Shown here piece after piece: positions 35,054 through 44,238 of a stretch of 64,000 nt of DNA. The stretch is from Pseudomonadales bacterium. GTDB taxonomy: Bacteria > Pseudomonadota > Gammaproteobacteria > Pseudomonadales > IMCC2047. The notes under the pieces were generated by a model, which was not told where the DNA came from, did no database searches, and saw only the letters and a program-made list of their open reading frames with translations. The stretch spans positions 1,392,501 to 1,456,500 of the forward strand of contig JACKNY010000001.1 in NCBI GenBank assembly GCA_024234615.1, in the 5' to 3' direction. The stretch's first letter is position 1. The number at the start of each line of letters is the position of its first letter. The position numbers and the translations under genes were made by a program.

Positions 35054-36130
35054 ATGCCACAAAAGATACTGGTTTTAAAGGGCGATGGTATTGGCCCGGA
35101 AATTATAAATGAAGCGCTCAAGGTAATCGCTGCGGTTCAAGCTAAATTCAGATTGGATATTGAGCTCTCCGAAGCGTTAATCGGTGGGGCTGCCTTTGAT
35201 GCGACGGGGACACCATTGCCTGATGCTACTATGGCAAAGGCAAGAGAGGCGGATGCAATTTTACTCGGTGCTGTCGGTGGCCCCAAGTGGTCTAGCGTTG
35301 ATGGTTCACTCAGGCCTGAAAAGGGGTTGTTGGGATTGCGCTCAGGGTTGGATTTGTTTGCAAATTTTCGCCCCGCCAGGCTGTACCCCCAGCTTGCCGA
35401 AGCCAGTTCATTAAAGCCAGAATTGGTCGCCGGCCTGGATATGTTGATTGTCAGAGAATTAACGGGCGGCATTTACTTTGGTGAACCACGTGGTATTCGC
35501 ACGCTCGAAAATGGAGAGCGTGAAGGCTTCAATACCTATGTCTATTCTGAAAGTGAAATCAAACGTATTGCCCATGTCGCGTTTCAAGCAGCGCAAAAGC
35601 GTGGCGGACGCTTGTGCTCTGTTGACAAAGCGAATGTCTTAGAAGTTACCGTGCTCTGGCGAGAAGTTGTTGCGGCAGTTGCGGCGGAGTATCCCGACGT
35701 TGAGTTGACTCATATGTATGTGGACAATGCCGCCATGCAGTTAGTGCGAGCTCCCAAACAGTTTGATGTAATGCTGACGGGTAATATGTTCGGCGATATT
35801 CTATCGGACGCGGCTGCCATGCTGACCGGTTCAATCGGCATGTTGCCTTCAGCATCACTCAACAGCCAAAACAAAGGTATGTACGAGCCTATTCATGGCA
35901 CAGCACCGGACATTGCCGGAAAGGGTATTGCCAACCCCCTGGCTACCATTTTGTCGGTTGCAATGATGTATCGTTACACCTTTAATCGTGCCGATGTCGC
36001 TGATGCCATTGAAGGGGCCGTCAACAGTGTCTTGGATCAGGGCTATCGAACGGCAGATATTGTCGGTGCTGCGAGTGAAACAGTTGGTACAGCGGCGATG
36101 GGCGATGCGGTTGTTAAAGCGCTACAATAA
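35054..36130 (+). CDS. leuB: 3-isopropylmalate dehydrogenase
   Basis: A 358-residue enzyme starting MPQKILVLKGDGIGPEI. Substrate and NAD segments RELTGGIYFGEPRG, DKANVLE and GNMFGDILSDAAAMLTGSIG are all intact. It oxidises and decarboxylates 3-isopropylmalate in leucine synthesis. Last gene of the leuCDB unit; the next gene, asd, is 279 bases away. Confidence 0.97.
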   Translation: MPQKILVLKGDGIGPEIINEALKVIAAVQAKFRLDIELSEALIGGAAFDATGTPLPDATMAKAREADAILLGAVGGPKWSSVDGSLRPEKGLLGLRSGLDLFANFRPARLYPQLAEASSLKPELVAGLDMLIVRELTGGIYFGEPRGIRTLENGEREGFNTYVYSESEIKRIAHVAFQAAQKRGGRLCSVDKANVLEVTVLWREVVAAVAAEYPDVELTHMYVDNAAMQLVRAPKQFDVMLTGNMFGDILSDAAAMLTGSIGMLPSASLNSQNKGMYEPIHGTAPDIAGKGIANPLATILSVAMMYRYTFNRADVADAIEGAVNSVLDQGYRTADIVGAASETVGTAAMGDAVVKALQ

Positions 36131-36409
36131 AAGTTTGTACAAAACTGTTTATTGTTCTAATCATTTTGCTCTAAAATCGATCTCATGATAAGCAGCTGCG
36201 AGCGCTGTTTCCAAGCGCCCGGATGTTTGTTTTTATTCAAATTGTTATAGAAATATTTAAGAAACGGCGAATACTTTAGTCATTCGTAATGAATTGCTTG
36301 CTATCCAGCTAAAGGGCGGTAGGCTGTTCAGGTAAAAGGTGAATTCCTGAGTGTATTGAATATTTCTGTACGGTATTGCTGGCAGAATTTTTTACGGGTA
36401 ATTTAAAAT

Positions 36410-37432
36410 ATGACAAAACTTTATGATGTGGCAGTCGTTGGCGCAACTGGCGCTGTCGGCGAAACAATGATCGAAATTCTGGAACAGCGTAATTTTCCGG
36501 TGGGCAATTTGTATCCTTTGGCGAGCAGTCGTTCGGCTGGGAAAACGGTTGTCTTTAAAAACAAGTCATATAGTGTTCAAGATCTTGCAGATTTTGATTT
36601 TAACCAAACTCAAATAGGACTGTTTTCTGCTGGTGGCAGCATTTCCGAAGAATTTGCACCTAAAGCCGCAGCCGCAGGGTGTGTGGTTATCGACAATACT
36701 TCGCACTTTCGCTATGACGACGATATACCCCTGATCGTACCTGAAGTTAATGCTTGGGCGCTGGATCAATATAAGCAACGCAATATCATTGCCAATCCAA
36801 ACTGCTCGACAATACAAATGTTGGTTGCACTCAAGCCTATTTATGATGCGGTTGGTATTGAGCGTATTAATGTTGCCACCTATCAGGCCGTATCGGGTAC
36901 GGGTAAAGAAGCAATTGAAGAATTAGCAACCCAGACTGCCGCTTTATTAAATGGACAGCCAGCAAAATCGAGTGTTTATCCGAAGCAAATTGCTTTTAAT
37001 GTATTGCCGCAAATTGATGTGTTTATGGGAAACGGCTACACCAAAGAAGAAATGAAAATGGTGTGGGAAACTAAAAAGATATTTGCCGACGATGCTATTG
37101 ATGTCAACCCAACCTGTGTCCGCGTGCCCGTTTTCTATGGTCATTCTGAGGCCGTGCATATTGAGACACGGGAAAAAATCAGTGTTGAACAAGCCCACAA
37201 ATTATTGAAAAAGGCGCCGGGTGTTAAATTAATGGATAAGAGAGCAAACGGTGGGTATCCAACTGCGGTCACGGAATCAGCAGGCAAAGATCCTGTATAC
37301 GTTGGTCGTATACGTGAAGATATTTCACATCCAAGAGGCCTAAATCTCTGGGTTGTCTCCGATAATGTGCGCAAAGGAGCGGCACTTAATAGTATCCAAA
37401 TTGCAGAAATGCTAATAGCGGATAAATTGTGA
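36410..37432 (+). CDS. asd: Aspartate-semialdehyde dehydrogenase
   Basis: A 340-residue protein with N-terminal NADP motif VVGATGAVGETMIEIL and the catalytic cysteine in NPNCSTIQM near residue 132. It makes aspartate semialdehyde for lysine, threonine and methionine. The leuB-asd-fimV-truA order is that of pseudomonads. Confidence 0.97.
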   Translation: MTKLYDVAVVGATGAVGETMIEILEQRNFPVGNLYPLASSRSAGKTVVFKNKSYSVQDLADFDFNQTQIGLFSAGGSISEEFAPKAAAAGCVVIDNTSHFRYDDDIPLIVPEVNAWALDQYKQRNIIANPNCSTIQMLVALKPIYDAVGIERINVATYQAVSGTGKEAIEELATQTAALLNGQPAKSSVYPKQIAFNVLPQIDVFMGNGYTKEEMKMVWETKKIFADDAIDVNPTCVRVPVFYGHSEAVHIETREKISVEQAHKLLKKAPGVKLMDKRANGGYPTAVTESAGKDPVYVGRIREDISHPRGLNLWVVSDNVRKGAALNSIQIAEMLIADKL

Positions 37433-37436
37433 TCTA

Positions 37437-37479
37437 ATTATTGGAACTCTGCATAGATTAGACTAAGCTTTCCAATAAT
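37437..37479 (+). terminator. Inverted repeat after asd, possible terminator
   Basis: A 10-bp perfect stem, ATTATTGGAA with TTCCAATAAT, separated by 23 bases, starts just after the asd stop. No T-run follows, so it may be a weak terminator or an mRNA-stabilising hairpin. Confidence 0.45.
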
Positions 37480-37562
37480 CAGAATTGTACGATTATGAGC
37501 CGGGAATCATCTTGGCCAGAGCTGATTTGTATGTGGGCATGGCTCAATAACGGAGAAAAAGG

Positions 37563-39803
37563 ATGGGTCTTATGATGCGCAAGCTTGCAGTGGCGTTAGT
37601 TTTTATGGGCGCTCTGGGCAGTAACTTAGCGAACGCTGTGGGTTTGGGTGAGTTAAAGCTTAATTCGGCGCTCAATCAAAAATTTGAAGCTGAAATCAAA
37701 TTATTGAATGTGGGCGATTTGTCCAAGAATGAACTTCTGCCAAATCTAGCAAATCACAAAGATTTTGCCCGTGCTGGTGTCGAACGTGTATTTTTCCTAA
37801 CCGGAATGAAGTTTGAAGTCCGTTTTAAGAAGAATGGAGATGCCTACATTAAGGTTACAACGGATACAATCGTTCGTGAGCCTTTTCTCAATTTCTTAGT
37901 TGAGCTGCATTGGCCAAGTGGTCGTATTTTAAGGGAATACACGGTACTGCTAGACCCACCTATCTTTTCCGAGGCTCCCGCAAGTAACGTACGTCAGGCT
38001 TCGGCCGGATCTCAAGACGGATCCGGCAGCCCAAAACCAAACTCTAAAAAAAAGACTGAAATAAGCGTTAATAGGCCTTCCTACGAAAGTTCAAGATCAA
38101 AAGTAACAAGTGAAACTCGTACAAGTTCAGGGACAGATGGGAGCCCTGTTCGTGTAAAAAAGAACGATACGCTGTGGGGTATAGCGAAAGAGAACAGGCC
38201 CAGCAACGAAGTCACTATTCGACAAACAATGCTGGCGATTCAACGGCATAATCCACAAGCCTTTATCCGCAATAATATCAATCTACTAAAAGCTGGTCAG
38301 ATTCTAAAAATTCCCAATGTCAGTCAAATCCGAGCACTTTCGGCAACCGAGGTGCAGGAGGAAATTGCGCGACAAAATGAAGCTTGGCGTGGTAACCGGA
38401 CCATAGATGCTACCCAAGAAGAAGATTCAGCTATTCATTCTGAAGACAATGTAGAAGAGCCCACTCCAGTCCCCCAAGGCCAATTAAAACTGCTAACGGA
38501 TGATGCACCAGAATCTGCGGATGAATTGGCAGCAAATGCTTCTGGTGCTTCACTTGAGGGTGATAGTGATGACGATGCAAGCGAATCCAATAATGTTTCT
38601 GCACTATCCGGTGAACTCAGCGATATGGATAATGGCGTCTCTTCGAATATTTCCTCTACGGATGTTGATGATTTACAAGGACAGATTGACAGTTTAAAAC
38701 GGCTGTTAACCTTAAAGGATCAACAGTTAGCTATACTACAGGCGAAAACCGCTAGCACAGGTGGTGCATTTGGTACAGATCAAGCCGCTGCAGGGCTAAG
38801 TGTTACAAACCAAGATACCGCGGCTCTCAGCACATCAAATGAGGGTTCTGTGACAGCGAGTCAAAGCGATAGCAAGCAGACGAACCCATCCACGCCAAAA
38901 CAAGAACAAGGGCTCATTGCGACTTTGCTGAATAATCCTATTTATATTGGTTTGATTATTCTGTTGATTTTGGTTGGTTTGGTTATTCTGGGTGCGGTTT
39001 CTCGAAGACGAAACGAGGAGACTGAGTATCCGCAGGATCTTCAACGAGCCATCGGTGGTAATACTCAGCCGGATGTGCAATTGCCGGAGGATTTGGAAAG
39101 CGAGCTTGAAGACGATGTCACGGTCGAGCCAGCAGTCCAGCAAAAGCAACCGAAACAGGACTCAGCGACACTTCAAAATGAAGCAGAAATCCGTAAATTA
39201 GTGGAAGAAGCTGATATTTATATTGCGTATGGCCGCTATGAGCGCGCGTTGGAAATGTTGCGTCCTGCGGTGAATAAGAATCCGACCAATGCTATCTTGC
39301 GTCTTAAATTGGTGGAAGTATTCCTCGCTACGGGTGATGTGGCGGGGTTGTCTCAGCAAGAGGCCGATTTACAAGCCATCGGAGATGATGAGGCATTGTC
39401 AAAACTAGAGGAACTCAAAGCAGAAACAGCCGTTGCCAAGGCTGATGCGATTGATTCTGGTGGCGACGTCGAAGAAACCGAGTTTGATCTTGCCGATGAT
39501 GATGTCGATAACATTGAGGAACAAGAGAAAAATACTGATTTGGAAGAGGGCATTGAGTTTACGCTTGACGACGTTGGATCTGATGAGAACGAAGCAGATG
39601 TTGCCGACGACATAGCGTCCTCAGTGGATGATTTGGATTTTCTTGGTGATACCGATGAAGCGGCGACAAAATTAGAATTGGGGCGTGCGTATATCGATAT
39701 GGCGGACAAGGATGCAGCAATAGAAATTCTCAACGAAGTAATAGACAGCGGCAATGAAGAACAAAGAGATGAGGCAAAAAAACTGCTAGAGAGCATTGCG
39801 TAA
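37563..39803 (+). CDS. fimV: FimV-family peptidoglycan-binding polar protein
   Basis: A 746-residue protein. Signal peptide at 1-26, FimV N-terminal domain to about 140, a LysM domain at 195-255 (KKNDTLWGIAKENRPSNEV), a coiled coil near 370-395, one membrane helix at about 457-480, then a very acidic cytoplasmic part with a TPR-like unit near 545-590 and the conserved FimV C-terminal helix pair (TKLELGRAYIDMADKDAAIE). FimV/HubP proteins organise the cell pole, type IV pili and twitching. It is longer in acidic linker than in LysM parts but has every expected domain. Confidence 0.93.
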   Translation: MGLMMRKLAVALVFMGALGSNLANAVGLGELKLNSALNQKFEAEIKLLNVGDLSKNELLPNLANHKDFARAGVERVFFLTGMKFEVRFKKNGDAYIKVTTDTIVREPFLNFLVELHWPSGRILREYTVLLDPPIFSEAPASNVRQASAGSQDGSGSPKPNSKKKTEISVNRPSYESSRSKVTSETRTSSGTDGSPVRVKKNDTLWGIAKENRPSNEVTIRQTMLAIQRHNPQAFIRNNINLLKAGQILKIPNVSQIRALSATEVQEEIARQNEAWRGNRTIDATQEEDSAIHSEDNVEEPTPVPQGQLKLLTDDAPESADELAANASGASLEGDSDDDASESNNVSALSGELSDMDNGVSSNISSTDVDDLQGQIDSLKRLLTLKDQQLAILQAKTASTGGAFGTDQAAAGLSVTNQDTAALSTSNEGSVTASQSDSKQTNPSTPKQEQGLIATLLNNPIYIGLIILLILVGLVILGAVSRRRNEETEYPQDLQRAIGGNTQPDVQLPEDLESELEDDVTVEPAVQQKQPKQDSATLQNEAEIRKLVEEADIYIAYGRYERALEMLRPAVNKNPTNAILRLKLVEVFLATGDVAGLSQQEADLQAIGDDEALSKLEELKAETAVAKADAIDSGGDVEETEFDLADDDVDNIEEQEKNTDLEEGIEFTLDDVGSDENEADVADDIASSVDDLDFLGDTDEAATKLELGRAYIDMADKDAAIEILNEVIDSGNEEQRDEAKKLLESIA

Positions 39804-39848
39804 AATCAATTTTGAAGACAGGATGCTGGGATAAACCCTAGCGACAAC

Positions 39849-39879
39849 TGAGGCGTCCAATGGGCGCCTCATCAATTTT
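39849..39879 (+). terminator. Probable terminator after fimV
   Basis: TGAGGCG pairs with CGCCTCA across a nine-base loop and is followed by TCAATTTT. It lies between the fimV stop and truA. Confidence 0.6.
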
Positions 39880-39915
39880 AATCATCAGTAATTCATTACT
39901 ATCGGCAAAAATCTC

Positions 39916-40761
39916 TTGAGTGCTCCTGATTTCACTACCCCCGATTCCACGATAAAGACTAAAACCGAGTTGGGTGTGCGTGTCGCACTGGGTATTGAAT
40001 ATGATGGTAGTGCCTATCACGGCTGGCAAATTCAAGGGCACGATGCAAAAACTGTTCAGCAGGAGTTAGAACGTGCTCTTTCTAAAATTGCTGCGCAACA
40101 AATTCGTGTTATATGCGCAGGTCGAACCGATACTGGTGTGCATGCAACGGCGCAGGTAATACATTTCGATACTCAAGAACCACGCAATGAGCGCGCATGG
40201 GTATTGGGCACCAATACGCAATTGTCAGAACATGTTCGTGTTCGCTGGGCTAAATTTGTCAGTTCAGACTTTCATGCACGTTTTAGTGCCACGGGACGAC
40301 GTTATCGCTATGTTATTGATAATAGGGCTGTACGACCTGCTATTATGTCGTCTCTACTCAGTTGGCAATGCCAGCCGCTCGATGTGGAAAAAATGCAAAT
40401 TGCCGCAATGAGTTTAGTGGGAGAGCACGATTTCACCTCTTATCGTACCGTGCATTGTCAAGCAAAGAGTCCGGTCAAGACAGTTCATCGCATTGTAGTA
40501 GAACGGCGTGGTGAACTGGTCACCATGGATATCCATGCTAATGCGTTTTTACACCATATGGTGCGCAATATTGCAGGCGTGCTTATGGCGATTGGCTGCG
40601 GCAAGGAAGATGTAACCTGGGCGAAAAAGGTTTTAGCAGCGAGAGATAGAGCACTTGGCGGTGTAACCGCCCCGGCATGCGGCCTGTATTTAGTGGCTAT
40701 CGATTATCCAGAACATTTTGCAATCCCCAAATCAACTATCGACTTACCCTTCTTGCTCTAG
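39916..40761 (+). CDS. truA: tRNA pseudouridine(38-40) synthase
   Basis: A 281-residue protein. The catalytic Asp is in CAGRTDTGVHATAQVIHF, preceded by ALGIEYDGSAYHGWQIQ, and the second half shows RYRYVIDN and HHMVRNIAGVLMAIG. It isomerises uridines in the anticodon arm of many tRNAs. The start shown is TTG; a GTG closer to the conserved domain could be the true start, and no good ribosome-binding site decides it. In many relatives trpF follows truA, but here accD does. Confidence 0.94.
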   Translation: MSAPDFTTPDSTIKTKTELGVRVALGIEYDGSAYHGWQIQGHDAKTVQQELERALSKIAAQQIRVICAGRTDTGVHATAQVIHFDTQEPRNERAWVLGTNTQLSEHVRVRWAKFVSSDFHARFSATGRRYRYVIDNRAVRPAIMSSLLSWQCQPLDVEKMQIAAMSLVGEHDFTSYRTVHCQAKSPVKTVHRIVVERRGELVTMDIHANAFLHHMVRNIAGVLMAIGCGKEDVTWAKKVLAARDRALGGVTAPACGLYLVAIDYPEHFAIPKSTIDLPFLL

Positions 40762-40886
40762 CGAGACTAAAAAAATTGTATCCTTAGGCGACGCAATGAG
40801 CTGATATGGGTACAATACGGCTGTTCTTGCAAGAGCCTCCGAGGCATTGTTGAGTTTCTTGATATCAGATAAGGGTTATACAAAAA

Positions 40887-41825
40887 ATGAGCAGTTGGTT
40901 AGAGAAAATTGTTCCTTCCGTCGTTCGCTCCAACCAAAAGAAGCGCAGTAGCGTTCCAGAAGGTTTGTGGGAGAAATGCCCTAAGTGCGACGCCGTACTG
41001 TACCGTCCTGAATTAGAGAATAATCATGATGTGTGCCCTAAGTGTAATTACCACATGCGCATTAGTGCCCGTCGGCGACTGGATTTGTTTCTCGATCCGG
41101 ATCAACGAGAAGAAATTGGCTCAGAGCTGGAACCGGAAGATAAGCTCAAGTTTAAGGATTCAAAAAAATATAAAGATCGATTATCTGCCGCTCAGAAGGC
41201 GACCGGAGAAAAAGACGCGTTGATCGTAATGAAAGGCGCAGTGAAAGGGGTTCCAGTGGTTGTCGCTTGTTTTGAGTTTAACTTTATGGGCGGCTCAATG
41301 GGTGCTGTTGTTGGTGCTCGTTTTGTAAAGGCGGTTAATACTTGTCTTGAACAAAGGTTACCCTTGATTTGCTTTTCCACCAGTGGTGGTGCGCGTATGC
41401 AGGAAGCTTTAATTTCGCTAATGCAAATGGCGAAAACTAGTGCTGCCATTGAAAGAATGAAGCGTAAATGCGTTCCCTATATCTCCGTGCTGACAGACCC
41501 GGTTTATGGTGGTGTTTCTGCCAGCCTTGCGATGCTAGGTGATTTGAATGTTGCTGAACCTAACGCCTTGATTGGTTTTGCCGGACCTCGAGTGATTGAG
41601 CAAACCGTTCGTGAAAAATTACCTGAAGGTTTCCAGCGTAGCGAGTTTTTATTAGACCATGGGGCCATTGATATGATCATCAATCGTTACGAAATGAGGG
41701 ATAGGCTTTCGGATATTCTATCGAAATTAGTCCCGTCAAGTTCACACCTCAATGCCTCCAATCAATGTGAATTGGAGTTGGCAAGCAATCAAATCGATTT
41801 AAGCTCCAGCAAAGTGACAGAGTAA
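40887..41825 (+). CDS. accD: Acetyl-CoA carboxylase carboxyltransferase beta subunit
   Basis: A 312-residue protein. The N-terminal C4 zinc ribbon is CPKCDAVLYRPELE and CPKCNYH (from residue 31). The crotonase-like core shows CFEFNFMGGSMG, FSTSGGARMQEAL and the GGVSAS region. With AccA it transfers carboxyl from biotin to acetyl-CoA, starting fatty acid synthesis. It heads accD-folC-dedD-cvpA-purF. Confidence 0.97.
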   Translation: MSSWLEKIVPSVVRSNQKKRSSVPEGLWEKCPKCDAVLYRPELENNHDVCPKCNYHMRISARRRLDLFLDPDQREEIGSELEPEDKLKFKDSKKYKDRLSAAQKATGEKDALIVMKGAVKGVPVVVACFEFNFMGGSMGAVVGARFVKAVNTCLEQRLPLICFSTSGGARMQEALISLMQMAKTSAAIERMKRKCVPYISVLTDPVYGGVSASLAMLGDLNVAEPNALIGFAGPRVIEQTVREKLPEGFQRSEFLLDHGAIDMIINRYEMRDRLSDILSKLVPSSSHLNASNQCELELASNQIDLSSSKVTE

Positions 41826-41868
41826 TTGACGTTATCAGAGCACCATAGATTTTGTCGTCACCTTCCAA

Positions 41869-43146
41869 GTGCGCAGTATGAATCTGGGTGAGTGGTTACA
41901 ACGGCTAGAGTTGCTCCATCCGAAAGAAATCGAGTTGGGGTTAGAGCGTGTAGCCAAAGTAGCACAGCAGCTACCGGTAACGAAGATTGCACATAGAGTA
42001 ATTACCGTCGCGGGTACCAATGGCAAGGGAACGACGGTTCGATTGTTAGCTAATATTTTATCAAATGCTGGATTGAAAGTGGGCTGTTATTCTTCTCCGC
42101 ATCTTCACCACTATAACGAACGTGTGCTAATTGAGGGGCTACCTGTCGAAGATCAGGCGCTGTGCGATGCTTTTGTCCGAGTGGATAAAGCGCGCAGAGA
42201 TATACCTTTAACCTATTTTGAATTTGGCACTTTGGCTGCGTTCGACCTTTTTGCCAGAGCCAATTTAGATATTGTATTGTTAGAGGTGGGTTTAGGCGGG
42301 CGCTTGGATGCCACTAATATTCTGAATCCAGATATTGCGGTAGTTACCTCTGTTGCCTTGGATCATCAAGAATGGCTTGGTAATAGCAGGGAATCGATTG
42401 GTTATGAAAAAGCAGGCATAATGCGGCCAGGATTGCCTGCCATCTGCGGTGATCCAAATCCACCTTTGTCGCTATTGCAGTATGCAGAGTCACTGGCTGT
42501 TAATCTCGATTGCAGCGGACGGGAATTTGGATATGAGCTTACCCGTAGTGAGGATGGCAAAGTAACATCCTGGAATTGGTGGGGGCAAAATAATAAAGAA
42601 CAAATAAAGTTTTTCGGTCTACCTCTTCCTGAAATACCGATAGAGAATGCTGCAACCGCTATTCAGACCTTAATGCGGCTGCAGCTGCCTATTGACGAGG
42701 TGCATTTACGGCAAGGAATATTACGAACCAGATTGCCCGGACGTTATCAGCGGATTGACAAGCCCGTTCCAATTATTTTGGATGTAGCCCATAATCCACA
42801 TGCGGCTTCCTATTTAGCAGAGCGATTGAAAAGGGAGTCGGTAAAAGGCTGTGTGCATGCATTGGTTGGCATTTTGGCCGATAAAGATTACGACACAATG
42901 GTTCAAGTAATGATACCGATAATTGACTATTGGTCTGTCAGCGACTTACCTACACCGCGTGCACTAAGCGGTGAAAAGCTTGCCTCGGTCATTCAACAAC
43001 AGGGGGCCGCGGTTGAATCCTATTCTTCCGTATCCAGCGCCCTCGGACATCTCTGCGAAACGCTTACACAGGAGGATCTGTTAGTGATTTTCGGCTCATT
43101 TTATACGGTCAGCGAAGCATTAACCTATTTGGAATCAAGGGGCTAA
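41869..43146 (+). CDS. folC: Dihydrofolate synthase / folylpolyglutamate synthase
   Basis: A 425-residue Mur-ligase relative. P-loop VAGTNGKGTTVRLL at about residue 47, the DHQEWLGNSRESI and EKAGIMRPG segments, and the C-terminal LDVAHNPHAA. It adds glutamate to dihydropteroate and folates. Follows accD by 43 bases and precedes the SPOR gene by three bases. Confidence 0.96.
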   Translation: MRSMNLGEWLQRLELLHPKEIELGLERVAKVAQQLPVTKIAHRVITVAGTNGKGTTVRLLANILSNAGLKVGCYSSPHLHHYNERVLIEGLPVEDQALCDAFVRVDKARRDIPLTYFEFGTLAAFDLFARANLDIVLLEVGLGGRLDATNILNPDIAVVTSVALDHQEWLGNSRESIGYEKAGIMRPGLPAICGDPNPPLSLLQYAESLAVNLDCSGREFGYELTRSEDGKVTSWNWWGQNNKEQIKFFGLPLPEIPIENAATAIQTLMRLQLPIDEVHLRQGILRTRLPGRYQRIDKPVPIILDVAHNPHAASYLAERLKRESVKGCVHALVGILADKDYDTMVQVMIPIIDYWSVSDLPTPRALSGEKLASVIQQQGAAVESYSSVSSALGHLCETLTQEDLLVIFGSFYTVSEALTYLESRG

Positions 43147-43149
43147 TCC

Positions 43150-43635
43150 ATGGATGATGGGCTTAAGCAAAGATTGATCGGGGCAATTATTATTGTCGCA
43201 GCAGCCATTATTTTTATTCCGATGATATTCAATGATGCCGATCACCCGGCAGGCGATATCCTGGTAGATATTCCCGCTCGACCAGAACCCCCTCCACCGC
43301 AATTGATTAAGCCAACCCAGCCAAGTTTAAACGTTGAAGAGGTGGCAGGTGTTAATGTAAAGCAAGAGGTAACTGAGCAAGAGCCTGGGAACCTGCCAGT
43401 CAGCTGGGTGCTGCAGTTAGCAAGTTTTCAAGAACCCAAAAACGCGGAGGCGTTGCGTGATCGATTGCGCAAGGCGGGATATAAATCCTACGTAGCTTAT
43501 CGTCCAGATCAGACAGATACGATGGCGCGAGTGCTAGTAGGGCCGGAACTGGATCGCAAGGAGGTTGAGCGCCTCGCGGTGGCGCTGAAAAAGGAATTTA
43601 AACTCGAAGGTTTTATAGTGAGATATTTACCTTAA
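43150..43635 (+). CDS. dedD: SPOR-domain protein, DedD-like
   Basis: A 161-residue protein with an N-terminal cytoplasmic tail MDDGLKQRLIGA, a membrane helix at about 9-27, a Pro/Gln/Glu linker, and a C-terminal SPOR domain (WVLQLASFQEPKNAEALRDR to RVLVGPELDRKEVERL). SPOR domains bind denuded septal peptidoglycan, so the protein should join the cell-division ring. Its place after folC matches dedD. Confidence 0.92.
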   Translation: MDDGLKQRLIGAIIIVAAAIIFIPMIFNDADHPAGDILVDIPARPEPPPPQLIKPTQPSLNVEEVAGVNVKQEVTEQEPGNLPVSWVLQLASFQEPKNAEALRDRLRKAGYKSYVAYRPDQTDTMARVLVGPELDRKEVERLAVALKKEFKLEGFIVRYLP

Positions 43636-43693
43636 TGCGTACGATGGAAAATATTGATACAGCAAGCCAGTTAACAATGGATGTGATTCCCTC

Positions 43694-44191
43694 ATGAACT
43701 GGGCTGATTGGTTGATCATTGGTATTATTGCGCTTTCCGCTTTAATAAGTGTGAAACGAGGCTTTGTTAAAGAAGCGTTGTCACTTTTTATTTGGATAAC
43801 GGCTTTTGTTATTGCGCGTACTTTTAGTTTTAGTATGGCGACACTACTCGTCGAATACATAGAACTGCAGTCTGTCAGGCTGGCTGCAGCCTTCGCTCTT
43901 CTTTTTGCGGCAACCCTGATTGTGGGGGCGTTAGTTGGCTATTTGGTCAGCGCCTTGGTGCGTGCCACGGGCTTGAGTGGCACAGATAGAATATTGGGGA
44001 TGGTGTTTGGTCTCGCGCGTGGCGGACTCATTATCGTAGTGATGTTAGCTCTGGTGAAACATACCCCCGTGACAGCTGATCAATGGTGGCGGGACTCCTA
44101 TTTGATACCGCAATTTTTAATGCTGGAAGAATGGTCATTTAATTTATTTAAGCAGTGGGCAAATTATTTGTTAAATTTTAGCGGTCGGTAG
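43694..44191 (+). CDS. cvpA: CvpA-family membrane protein
   Basis: A 165-residue protein with four hydrophobic helices, starting MNWADWLIIGIIALSALISV and holding the family segment RGFVKEALSLFIWITAFVIA. CvpA is needed for colicin V production in E. coli and is nearly always found before purF, as here. Exact role unclear. Confidence 0.93.
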   Translation: MNWADWLIIGIIALSALISVKRGFVKEALSLFIWITAFVIARTFSFSMATLLVEYIELQSVRLAAAFALLFAATLIVGALVGYLVSALVRATGLSGTDRILGMVFGLARGGLIIVVMLALVKHTPVTADQWWRDSYLIPQFLMLEEWSFNLFKQWANYLLNFSGR

Positions 44192-44238
44192 CTACAGATT
44201 TTTCAATGCCAATTCAATTATGGGGAGAAGAATAACGC

